Origin: Mycobacterium intracellulare ATCC 13950
GTDB taxonomy: Bacteria > Actinomycetota > Actinomycetes > Mycobacteriales > Mycobacteriaceae
Length of the DNA: 64,000 nucleotides
Direction of reading: 5' to 3'
NCBI RefSeq assembly: GCF_000277125.1
Contig: NC_016946.1
Span: 3,038,001-3,102,000, forward strand
Below are positions 41,296 through 49,585 of the stretch, piece after piece. The position numbers and the translations under genes are program-made. The notes under the pieces were generated by a model. It made no database searches, was not told where the DNA came from, and was given only the letters and a program-made list of their open reading frames with translations. Numbering within the stretch: the stretch's first letter is position 1; each line of letters opens with the position of its first letter.

Positions 41296-42303
41296 TTAGT
41301 CGGTGCGCACCAAAGACCAGCGCTGCAGCGCGGCGCGCGCCCGGTCGTCGCCGGCCTCGATGCGCACGGCGCCAGACCCCGGGGCGCCCCACACCGCGCC
41401 GGCGACCGCGCGCACGATCGACAGGCCGTCCCCGTCGTCCGGCCCGTCCCCGCGGACCGTGACCGCCCCGTCCGCGACGTCGACCCGCCAGCCCGGTTGC
41501 GGGCCGACCGCGAGGCGCCCGGCGTCGGCGTGCAGCGAGCGCAGATCGTGGCCGATGTAGGTGGGGCGCTGGGCGGGCTTGGCGTACACCGCGTCCCGCG
41601 CGGAGTTGACCCCGGTGAGCACCATCAGGCTGGGCAGCTCGGCGGCGTTGGCGCCCTCGATGTCGGTGTCGAGCCGGTCGCCGATCACCAGGGGCGCGCG
41701 GAAGTCGCCCCGGGCCGCCGCGTCGCGCAGCAGGGCGGGCGCCGGCTTGCCCGCCACCTGGGGTTCGGCGCCGGTGGCCGCCCGCAGCGCGGCCACCAAC
41801 GAGCCGTTGCCGGGCAGCAACCCGCGCTCGGTGGGCAGGGTGAGGTCGACGTTGGCCGCCACCCATCGCGCGCCGGCCCGGATCGCCAGCGCCGCCTCGG
41901 CGAGCTCGGGCCAGCCGATGGTCAGGGACAGGCCCTGCACGACGGCGGCCGGGTCGTCGTCGTTGCTGCGCACTGGGCGCAGCCCGACGGCGGTGATCTC
42001 GCCGGCCAGGGCCTCGGTGCCCACGATCAGCACCGGCGAGTCCGGGGGCAGCTGGTCGGCGAGCAGCCGGGCCGCGCTCTGGGCGCTGGTGGCGACGTCG
42101 TCGGCGGTGGCGGTGAAGCCGAGTTCGGTCAGGTGCGCGGCGACCTCGTCGGCGCTGCGGGAGGCGTTGTTGGTGACGAAATACGCGCGACTGCGCACCT
42201 CGGCCAGCGCCTCAACGGCGCCCTCGGTGGGCTGGCGGCCGCGAAATGCCGTCCCGTCGAGGTCGATCAGTAGGCAATCGTATTCCTGCGCAAGGCTTTT
42301 CAC
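41296..42303 (-). CDS. HAD-family phosphatase, glycerol-3-phosphate phosphatase type (Rv1692)
   Basis: A 335-residue NagD-like HAD hydrolase: motif I LLIDLDGTAF (near 12-21), motif II VTNNASR, a C2 cap, and motif III/IV (GKPAPALL, VIGDRLDTDIEGA). The M. tuberculosis orthologue was characterised as a glycerol-3-phosphate phosphatase that recycles glycerophospholipid polar heads. A ~75-residue C-terminal extension is shared with Rv1692. The GTG start at 42303 is 18 bp after the TPR gene's stop. Confidence 0.85.
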   Translation of the reverse strand: MKSLAQEYDCLLIDLDGTAFRGRQPTEGAVEALAEVRSRAYFVTNNASRSADEVAAHLTELGFTATADDVATSAQSAARLLADQLPPDSPVLIVGTEALAGEITAVGLRPVRSNDDDPAAVVQGLSLTIGWPELAEAALAIRAGARWVAANVDLTLPTERGLLPGNGSLVAALRAATGAEPQVAGKPAPALLRDAAARGDFRAPLVIGDRLDTDIEGANAAELPSLMVLTGVNSARDAVYAKPAQRPTYIGHDLRSLHADAGRLAVGPQPGWRVDVADGAVTVRGDGPDDGDGLSIVRAVAGAVWGAPGSGAVRIEAGDDRARAALQRWSLVRTD

Positions 42304-42321
42304 GTCGTCGGTTCCGTCGTG

Positions 42322-43122
42322 TCAGCCGAGTTCACTGACCCGGTCTTCGGCGTCGGTGACTCCGTCGACGTCGGCGGCGGCCGAACGCAGGAACCATTGC
42401 AGCGCATCGTCGGTGCGGTCGAGCGCGAGCAGCGTGTCCGCGTAGGCGTAAAAGAGCCGCGCGGCCGTGGAGCCGGTGCGGCTGGGATCCAGTTGCGGCG
42501 TGGACAATACGGTCAGCGCCTGCTCCAGCTGCCCGAGGTCCGCGCGCGCCCCGGCGGCGACGATGCGGAGCTCGTCGGCGTCGTCCCCGGACAGCTCGGC
42601 GGCCTCCGGTCCGCGCGCGAGCTCGATGGCGCGCTCCGGACGGCCAAGTCCGCGTTCGCAATCGGCGATCAGCGGGAGCAACGCGGACTTGCTGCCCATG
42701 CGGCGTGCGGCGCGGAACTCCGCCAGCGCCTGCGACCAGTCGCCGCAGTGGTAGGCGGCGATGCCGACCGCCTCCCGGATGGTGGCGATGCGGCTGGACC
42801 GGGCCCGCGCCGCGCGGGCGTGACGCAACGCCGCCTCCGGGTCCTCGTCGAGCAGCTCGCCCGCGGCGACGAGGTGGCGGGCCACCGCGTCGGCGGTGGC
42901 CCGGTCCAGGGTGCTCAGTTCGCGGCGAACGTCGGGTGCCAGCTGCTTGGCTTCCACGCCGGGCGGGATCGGCGGCCCGTCCTGCGGGGCGCGATCGGCC
43001 TGGGCGTCGCGGCGCGGGCCGCTCTGCGGCTGAGCCGGCCGCGCACGGCCCGGACCGGACCAGTTGCCGGATGCCGGCCGCGCCCTCCGCTCGCCGCGGT
43101 GCCTCTGCCTGTCGTCGACCAC
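42322..43122 (-). CDS. TPR-repeat protein (Rv1691 type)
   Basis: A 266-residue protein. The first ~50 residues are Arg/Pro/Gly-rich and disordered; after that come helix pairs of tetratricopeptide type (DEDPEAALRHARAARAR, GDWSQALAEFRAARRMG, DLGQLEQALTVL). It is probably a scaffold or ribosome-associated adaptor, partner unknown. The start codon is GTG at 43122. It lies between the DUF732 protein and the HAD phosphatase. Confidence 0.8.
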   Translation of the reverse strand: MVDDRQRHRGERRARPASGNWSGPGRARPAQPQSGPRRDAQADRAPQDGPPIPPGVEAKQLAPDVRRELSTLDRATADAVARHLVAAGELLDEDPEAALRHARAARARSSRIATIREAVGIAAYHCGDWSQALAEFRAARRMGSKSALLPLIADCERGLGRPERAIELARGPEAAELSGDDADELRIVAAGARADLGQLEQALTVLSTPQLDPSRTGSTAARLFYAYADTLLALDRTDDALQWFLRSAAADVDGVTDAEDRVSELG

Positions 43123-43150
43123 GCTGCCGAGAATACGGGCAGCGCCACAC

Positions 43151-43525
43151 CTAACTCGGCAGCCGGTTGCCCAGGAGCGGCGCGATCAGCGCCGGGCAGT
43201 AGGTCGCGATCGCCACGATGGTGAACCTGCCGGCCGTCTCGTACGACATGCCGTTGCCCTCGGCCATCTTGGACGTCACCGCGTCGAAGGACCCGCCGGG
43301 CTCGAACAGCATCGGGCACACCGACTGTCCCATCGCGGTGGTGCCGGTCGGCTGGCTATAGGCGATCCCGGCGTTCGTCAGCGCCGACAGGAACGCATTG
43401 CTGAGCATGTCCGCGCGGATCGGCGCCGACATCGCCCCCGACAGAGCCGCGGCCAGCGCCACCAGGCCCGTGATCACCCCCAGGCTCCGCAGGACGGTCG
43501 ACCGCACACGCGTCGCGAAAATCAC
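43151..43525 (-). CDS. DUF732 secreted protein (Rv1690/LprJ position)
   Basis: A 124-residue exported protein: an N-terminal signal segment (about 11-35, ending near SAPIRA) then a DUF732 domain (ADMLSNAFLSALTNAGIAYS... with two conserved Cys near 70 and 109). The M. tuberculosis protein at this position is called lipoprotein LprJ, but I see no lipobox Cys here, so it is more likely a soluble secreted or anchored form. The GTG start is weakly supported. Confidence 0.7.
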   Translation of the reverse strand: MIFATRVRSTVLRSLGVITGLVALAAALSGAMSAPIRADMLSNAFLSALTNAGIAYSQPTGTTAMGQSVCPMLFEPGGSFDAVTSKMAEGNGMSYETAGRFTIVAIATYCPALIAPLLGNRLPS

Positions 43526-43624
43526 CGTGACAACAGTGGTCCTTTCGGGTCACGCCGACGACACGGTGAGGTAAAGATCTGTGCACGCGCGTGTTTCGCG
43601 GAGGCTCTACGGCGCCCGGGCGGT

Positions 43625-44887
43625 CTAGACCTTTTCGACCCCCGCGACGGTGCGCTTGCCGCGGCGCAGCACCAGCCACCGGCCGTGCAGGAAGTCCGCC
43701 GGCTGCGGGGCCCACTCCTCGCTTTCGATGCGGACGTTGTTGACCGAGACGCCGCCCTCGCCGATGGTGCGCCGCGCGGCCTTGCGGCTCTCGGACAGCC
43801 CGCTGGCCACCAGCAGGTCGACGATCCCGTCGGGGCCACCGGGTTTGAGCTCGGCGACCGACGTCTCGCGCAGCGCCGCGGACAGCGTGGCCTCGTCCAG
43901 CCGGCCCAGCTCGCCCTGCCCGAAGAGCGCCCGGCTGGCGTGCTCGACGGCCTCGGTGGCCGCCTCGCCGTGCACCAGCACGGTCAGTTCGCGCGCCAGC
44001 CGCCGCTGCGCGGCGCGTTGTTGGGGGCGCTCGGCCGTGGCCTGCTCCAGCTCGCCCAGCTCGTCGGCCGACAGGAAGGTGAACCAGCGCAGGTAGCGGA
44101 TCACGTCGGCGTCGGCGGTGTTGAAGAAGTACTGGTACCAGGCATACGGGGTGGTCAGCGCGGGGTCCAGCCACAGGCTGCCGCCACCGGTGGACTTGCC
44201 GAACTTGGTGCCGTCGGCGGCGGTCACCAGGGGCACGGTCAGCGCGTGGACCGAGGCGCCGAGCTGCTGGCGGACCAGCCGGACCCCGGCGATGATGTTG
44301 CCCCACTGGTCGGAGCCGCCGATCTGCAGGCGACAGCCGTAGCGGCGGTGCAGTTCGACGTAGTCGTTGGCCTGAAGGAGCATGTAGCTGAATTCGGTGT
44401 AGGAGATGCCGTCGCCGTCCAGGCGGCGCCGCACGGTGTCGCGGTCCAGCATGACGTTGACCGAGAAGTGCTTGCCGATGTCGCGCAGGAACTCGATCGC
44501 CGACAGCGGGCGCGTCCAGTCCAGGTTGTTGACGACGACGGCGCCGGTCGGTGAATCGTCGAAGTCGACGAAGCGTTGCAACTGTCCGCCGATCCGTTCG
44601 GTCCACTCGGCGACGGTGTCGGCCTCGTTGAGGGTGCGCTCACCAACGTCGCGGGGGTCGCCGATCATCCCGGTGGCGCCGCCGGCGAGCACGATGGGGC
44701 GGTGGCCGGCGCGCTGGAAGCGGCGCAGTGCCAGCAGGGGCACCAGGTGGCCGGCGTGCAGGCTCGGCGCGGTGGGGTCGAAGCCGGCGTACACCGTCAT
44801 CGGCCCGCGCCGGGCTTCGGCCGCCAGCGCATCGAGGTCGGTGGACTGCGCGATCAGGCCGCGCCAGCCCAGCTCGTCGAGGATCAT
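43625..44887 (-). CDS. tyrS: Tyrosyl-tRNA synthetase
   Basis: A 420-residue class-I synthetase of the short bacterial type: HIGH-like HAGH (44-47), tyrosine-binding [14 protein letters not shown] and GGSDQWGNI, a KMSKS equivalent KFGKS near 228-232, and a C-terminal S4 domain ([12 protein letters not shown]). The ATG at 44887 (MILDELG...) fits the family start. The reading frame is open far upstream but that part is noise. Confidence 0.96.
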   Translation of the reverse strand: MILDELGWRGLIAQSTDLDALAAEARRGPMTVYAGFDPTAPSLHAGHLVPLLALRRFQRAGHRPIVLAGGATGMIGDPRDVGERTLNEADTVAEWTERIGGQLQRFVDFDDSPTGAVVVNNLDWTRPLSAIEFLRDIGKHFSVNVMLDRDTVRRRLDGDGISYTEFSYMLLQANDYVELHRRYGCRLQIGGSDQWGNIIAGVRLVRQQLGASVHALTVPLVTAADGTKFGKSTGGGSLWLDPALTTPYAWYQYFFNTADADVIRYLRWFTFLSADELGELEQATAERPQQRAAQRRLARELTVLVHGEAATEAVEHASRALFGQGELGRLDEATLSAALRETSVAELKPGGPDGIVDLLVASGLSESRKAARRTIGEGGVSVNNVRIESEEWAPQPADFLHGRWLVLRRGKRTVAGVEKV

Positions 44888-44979
44888 GGTGTACGAGTCT
44901 TCCAGAGCGCCGACGGCGGGCGTCGACTTGTGGCGCGGATTCGGGGCGCTTCCCCCAGCGACCCGACGTTCGCCGCGGG

Positions 44980-45624
44980 TTAGTCGCTGGCACCCGGGGC
45001 CGGCGCGCGCGGGCTGCGGCGATACGCCGACACCTCCGGGCGCCCGGGAAGCCACAACCGCCAGGGCCGGTCGGCGGCCTGGCTGACACCGACCCGCGGG
45101 CCGGACATCGAGCTCAGCGGTTCGTGCAGCTCGAGCGTCACCGGGCTGTTGCCGTCGAACAGGTCGATTCCGTTGTCGTCCATGGTGATTCCCATGGCAG
45201 CGCACAGGTTCCCCGGCCCGCGCGCCAGCGCGGCGGTGTGCACCAGCTCGCCGCGGCGGGCCCGGGCGGCGTCGGTGCCGTCCTCGATCGCGGCCGCCCG
45301 CAGCAACACCGCGGCCGCGGTGCCGTCGGGACCGCACGAGACGTTCGCGCAGACATGGATGCCGTGGCTGCGGTAGGTGTAGAGCCGCCCCGGCGGCCCG
45401 AACATCACGAAATTGCGGGCGCGCAGGCCCTTGTAAGAGTGCGCCGCGGCGTCCGGCCACGGACCGTCGGGCACTCCCCCGTAGGCCTCGACCTCGACGA
45501 CTATCCCGCTCACACCCCGCGCGGTGAGGGTGGCGCCCAGTAACCGGCGCGCGGCCTCGACCGGGTCGACCAACAGCTGCGCCGCCGCCGTGCTTGCGCG
45601 AGATCGTCGTCCAGCCTCGACCAA
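44980..45624 (-). CDS. mpg: 3-methyladenine DNA glycosylase (AAG/Mpg)
   Basis: A 214-residue glycosylase of the AAG fold: [21 protein letters not shown] with the catalytic Glu (near 44-64), [21 protein letters not shown], and the conserved [13 protein letters not shown]. It removes alkylated purines. The TTG at 45624 is the first in-frame start, with AGGA ~8 nt upstream; the M. tuberculosis protein is about 10 residues shorter, so a later start is possible. It is divergent from the ammonium transporter gene, 96 bp between starts. Confidence 0.9.
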   Translation of the reverse strand: MVEAGRRSRASTAAAQLLVDPVEAARRLLGATLTARGVSGIVVEVEAYGGVPDGPWPDAAAHSYKGLRARNFVMFGPPGRLYTYRSHGIHVCANVSCGPDGTAAAVLLRAAAIEDGTDAARARRGELVHTAALARGPGNLCAAMGITMDDNGIDLFDGNSPVTLELHEPLSSMSGPRVGVSQAADRPWRLWLPGRPEVSAYRRSPRAPAPGASD

Positions 45625-45720
45625 TTGAAGATCCTGAATCCTCTTTTCAGTAACCCAACGAACCTACCGGCGGCCCGAACATGGCAGTATCCCGGTGTCC
45701 GGGACCCGAAGGAGGCCGAC

Positions 45721-47001
<1,281 letters not shown>

Positions 47002-47040
47002 GCCCGCCCGGGGCCGCGAAGGCCCGGATGCTGCGACCCC

Positions 47041-47069
47041 TTGACAGCGCGGCCGCGCGCGACGAATAT
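47041..47069 (+). promoter_or_regulatory. SigA-type promoter of the ABC-TetR operon
   Basis: A perfect -35 TTGACA (47041-47046), 17-bp spacer, and a GAATAT -10-like hexamer (47064-47069). The -10 is imperfect. Spacing predicts transcription starting at or next to the ATG at 47077, a leaderless mRNA. Confidence 0.6.
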
Positions 47070-47100
47070 TCATCACATGATGAGTTCATCCCGTGATGAA
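47069..47100 (+). promoter_or_regulatory. Two tandem 16-bp palindromes, TetR operator candidate
   Basis: TTCATCACATGATGAG (47069-47084) is followed at once by TTCATCCCGTGATGAA (47085-47100). Each is TTCATC-N4-GATGAR. They overlap the end of the -10 element, the predicted start site and the first codons of the ATPase gene. A TetR regulator is the third gene of the operon, so autorepression is the simple reading. Confidence 0.7.
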
Positions 47101-47841
47101 TTAATCTCGGACCGGGCCGAGCCGGCGGTAGAGATCGATCACCTTCGCGTGATCCGCGGTAAACGCCCGGCCCTGCACGACTTCTCCGTGCAGATCGCGG
47201 CGGGCAGCATCACCGGCCTGCTCGGCCCGTCCGGCTGCGGCAAGACCACGCTGATCCGATGCATCGTCGGCACCCAGATCGTGACCTCGGGTCGCGTCGT
47301 TGTGCTCGGCAAGCCTGCCGGCAGCGCCGAACTGCGCCGTCGCGTCGGCTACCTGCCGCAGGACCCGACCATCTACAACGACCTTCGCATCGTCGACAAC
47401 GTTCGCTACTTCGCCACGCTGTACGGGTTCGACGGCCGGGCCGCCGACGCCGCCATCGAACGAGTCGGGCTCAGCGATCACCGAACGGCCTTGTGCGGCA
47501 ACCTGTCCGGTGGCCAACGCACCCGGGTGTCGCTGGCCTGCGCGCTGGTCTGCCAGCCCGATCTGCTGGTGCTCGACGAGCCCACCGTGGGACTCGATCC
47601 GGTGCTGCGCGCGGACCTGTGGGACCAGTTCGCCGAATTGGCCCGCGCGGGGACCACATTGCTGGTTTCCAGCCACGTCATGGACGAGGCCGACCACTGC
47701 GGGGACCTGCTGCTGATGCGCGAAGGCCGGCTGGTCGCCCACACCACCCCGTCCCAACTGCGAGAGGACACCGGATGCACGTCACTGGAGGACGCGTTTC
47801 TGTCCATCATCAAGCGCAGCACCATGCGCGAAGCCGGTTAG
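47077..47841 (+). CDS. ABC transporter ATP-binding protein (Rv1687c type)
   Basis: A 254-residue exporter-type ATPase: Walker A GPSGCGKT near 48-55, Q-loop YLPQDP, signature LSGGQRTRVSLA near 145-156, Walker B LLVLDEPTVGLD, H-loop SSHVMDEADHC. It forms a drug/lipid-type exporter with the permease that follows. The ATG at 47077 (MMSSSRDEL...) is chosen because the promoter places the transcript start there. A TTG at 47041 would lie in the -35 element, so that reading is rejected. Confidence 0.92.
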   Translation: MMSSSRDELISDRAEPAVEIDHLRVIRGKRPALHDFSVQIAAGSITGLLGPSGCGKTTLIRCIVGTQIVTSGRVVVLGKPAGSAELRRRVGYLPQDPTIYNDLRIVDNVRYFATLYGFDGRAADAAIERVGLSDHRTALCGNLSGGQRTRVSLACALVCQPDLLVLDEPTVGLDPVLRADLWDQFAELARAGTTLLVSSHVMDEADHCGDLLLMREGRLVAHTTPSQLREDTGCTSLEDAFLSIIKRSTMREAG

Positions 47842-48593
47842 GGCTCAACGGGTATACGGCGACCACGACGCGGATCCTGCGCCAGTTGGCCGCCGATCAC
47901 CGCAGCGTCGCGATGATCCTGTTGGTGCCGGTCCTGGTGATCACCCTGATGTACTTCATGTTCGAAAACGCCCCGCACCGCCCGGGCGGCCCGACCCCGT
48001 TCAACAACGCCTGCCTGATCCTGCTCGGCCTGTTCCCGCTGTTCGTGATGTTCATCATCACGGCGATCACCATGCAACGCGAACGGGCCTCGGGAACGCT
48101 GGAGCGCATCCTGACCACTCCGCTGCGCCGGCTCGACCTGCTGATCGCCTACGGCACCGCCTTCTCGACGGCCGCTGCGGCGCAAGCCGTTCTGGCGTGC
48201 ATCGTGTCGTTCTGGCTGCTCGGCTTCGACACGGCGGGCAGCCCGCTGTGGGTGTTCGTGATCGCGATCGTCAACGCCGTGCTGGGAGTCGGACTCGGCC
48301 TGTTGTGTAGCGCGTTCGCGCGCACCGAGTTTCAGGCCGTGCAGTTCATCCCGCTGGTGATGGTGCCGCAGCTGCTGCTGGCCGGCATCATCGTGCCGCG
48401 GGCGGTGATGCCACACTGGCTGCAATGGATCAGCAATGTGCTGCCGGCCAGCTACGCGCTCGAGGCCCTGCAACAGGTGGGCGCGCACCCGGAGCTGACC
48501 TTCATCGCGGTGCGCGACATCATCGTGGTGTTGGGCTTCGCCCTGGCGGCGCTGTGCCTGGCGGCGGCGACGCTGCGGCGACGGACCGGCTAG
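47775..48593 (+). CDS. ABC-2 type permease (Rv1686c type)
   Basis: An ABC-2 permease with six hydrophobic segments in its last ~240 residues, including IILLVP-like TM1, the ...ITMQRERASGTLERILTTPLRR cytoplasmic loop typical of the family, and a final TM before LRRRTG. The start is a problem: the homologous part begins near 47844, where no standard start codon exists. The first in-frame ATG with a ribosome site (GAGAGGA, 6-7 nt) is 47775, overlapping the ATPase gene by 67 nt. CTG 47877 and TTG 47886 are alternatives. Confidence 0.82.
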   Translation: MHVTGGRVSVHHQAQHHARSRLGLNGYTATTTRILRQLAADHRSVAMILLVPVLVITLMYFMFENAPHRPGGPTPFNNACLILLGLFPLFVMFIITAITMQRERASGTLERILTTPLRRLDLLIAYGTAFSTAAAAQAVLACIVSFWLLGFDTAGSPLWVFVIAIVNAVLGVGLGLLCSAFARTEFQAVQFIPLVMVPQLLLAGIIVPRAVMPHWLQWISNVLPASYALEALQQVGAHPELTFIAVRDIIVVLGFALAALCLAAATLRRRTG

Positions 48594-48752
48594 TGGCGAT
48601 CGCAAGCGCGGCGCAGCCGGGCGCAGCGGGTCGCCACCATGAGATAGTGGCGATCGCAAGCGCGGCGCAGCCGGGCGCAGCGGGTCGCCACCATGAGATA
48701 GTGGCGATCGCAAGCGCGGCGCAGCCGGGCGCAGCGGGTCGCCACCATGAGC
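48591..48752 (+). repeat. Three tandem 54-bp MIRU-like repeats
   Basis: Units begin at 48591, 48645 and 48699, each opening TAGTGGCGATCGCAAGCGC; a 12-bp fourth start follows at 48753. The units are identical except for one base near the end of unit 3. The first TAG is the permease stop, and the array ends 16 bp before the TetR start. The 54-bp length keeps one frame open through the array. Copy number is likely variable between strains. Confidence 0.9.
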
Positions 48753-48768
48753 TAGTGGCGAGCGCCCA

Positions 48769-49392
48769 GTGACGACTACCAACACCGGCCGCCGGCGACG
48801 GGGCCGGCCCTCCGGAAACTCCGATACCCGGGAGCGGATACTGGCTAGCGCCCGGGAATTGTTCGCGCGCAACGGTATTCGTAACACGTCGATACGTGCG
48901 GTGGCCGCGTCGGCGGGGGTGGATTCGGCGTTGGTGCACCATTACTTCGGCACCAAGGAGCAGCTGTTCGCCGCGGCCGTCCACATCCCGGTCGATCCGA
49001 TGGACGTCATCGGCCCGCTGCGCGAGGTGCCCGTCGAGGAGCTCGGCTACCAGATTCCGTCGATGTTGTTGCCGCTGTGGGATTCCGAGATCGGCGCGGC
49101 GTTCATCGCGACGCTGCGCTCGATCCTGGCGGGGTCGGAGATCAACCTGTTTCGCGCGTTCATTCAGGACGTGATCGCCGTCGAAGTCGGTGCCCGCGTG
49201 GACGATCCGCCGGGAAGCGGAATTATTCGCATCCAATTCGTGGCGTCGCAACTGGTGGGTGTGGTGATGGCGCGCTACATCCTGCAACTGGAGCCGTTCG
49301 CGTCGCTGCCGGCCGAGCAGGTCGCGCGAACCATCGCGCCCAACCTGCAGCGCTACCTCACTGGGGATCTGCCGGAGGGCCTTGCGCCATGA
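48769..49392 (+). CDS. TetR-family regulator (Rv1685c type)
   Basis: A 207-residue repressor. A basic N-terminus ([10 protein letters not shown]) precedes a TetR helix-turn-helix (about 19-65: RERILASARELFARNGIRNTSIRAVAASAGVDSALVHHYFGTKEQLFAAA) and a ligand-binding all-helical domain. It is the third gene of the ABC operon and likely binds the tandem palindromes at 47069-47100. The GTG at 48769 follows the 54-bp repeats. Its 3' end overlaps the convergent Trm112-like gene by 35 bp. Confidence 0.9.
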   Translation: MTTTNTGRRRRGRPSGNSDTRERILASARELFARNGIRNTSIRAVAASAGVDSALVHHYFGTKEQLFAAAVHIPVDPMDVIGPLREVPVEELGYQIPSMLLPLWDSEIGAAFIATLRSILAGSEINLFRAFIQDVIAVEVGARVDDPPGSGIIRIQFVASQLVGVVMARYILQLEPFASLPAEQVARTIAPNLQRYLTGDLPEGLAP

Positions 49393-49585
49393 GCCGGGCG
49401 TGCTCGTCGTCGTCGACGTCGCGGGCCTCGTCGATCAGCAGCACCGGGATGCCGTCCTCGATCCGGTAGGCGCGGCGCAACCGGGGGTTGTAGAGCACTT
49501 CCCCACCGCCCGTTTGGGAGACCAACACCAGCGGGCCGCGGTCGGCCGGGCACACCAGGATGTTCAGCAGTGCGTCGTCGATCAT
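49358..49585 (-). CDS. Trm112-like small protein (Rv1684 type)
   Basis: A 75-residue protein of the Trm112/YcaR family: LLNILVCPADRGPLVLV...LYNPRLRRAYRIEDGIPVLLIDEAR. Family members act as small zinc-binding activators of methyltransferases; only one Cys of the zinc set is seen here, as in many bacterial forms. The ATG at 49585 overlaps the stop of the large upstream gene by 4 nt. It corresponds to Rv1684. Confidence 0.85.
   Translation of the reverse strand: MIDDALLNILVCPADRGPLVLVSQTGGGEVLYNPRLRRAYRIEDGIPVLLIDEARDVDDDEHARLMAQGPPADPQ

Noticed and set aside
43625..45460. Fusion of tyrS with an upstream domain
   Set aside because: The frame is open upstream but crosses mpg in another phase; the protein family begins at MILDEL (44887).
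48591..48768. CRISPR array
   Set aside because: The repeats are directly tandem with no spacers and no cas genes; they are a MIRU-like VNTR.
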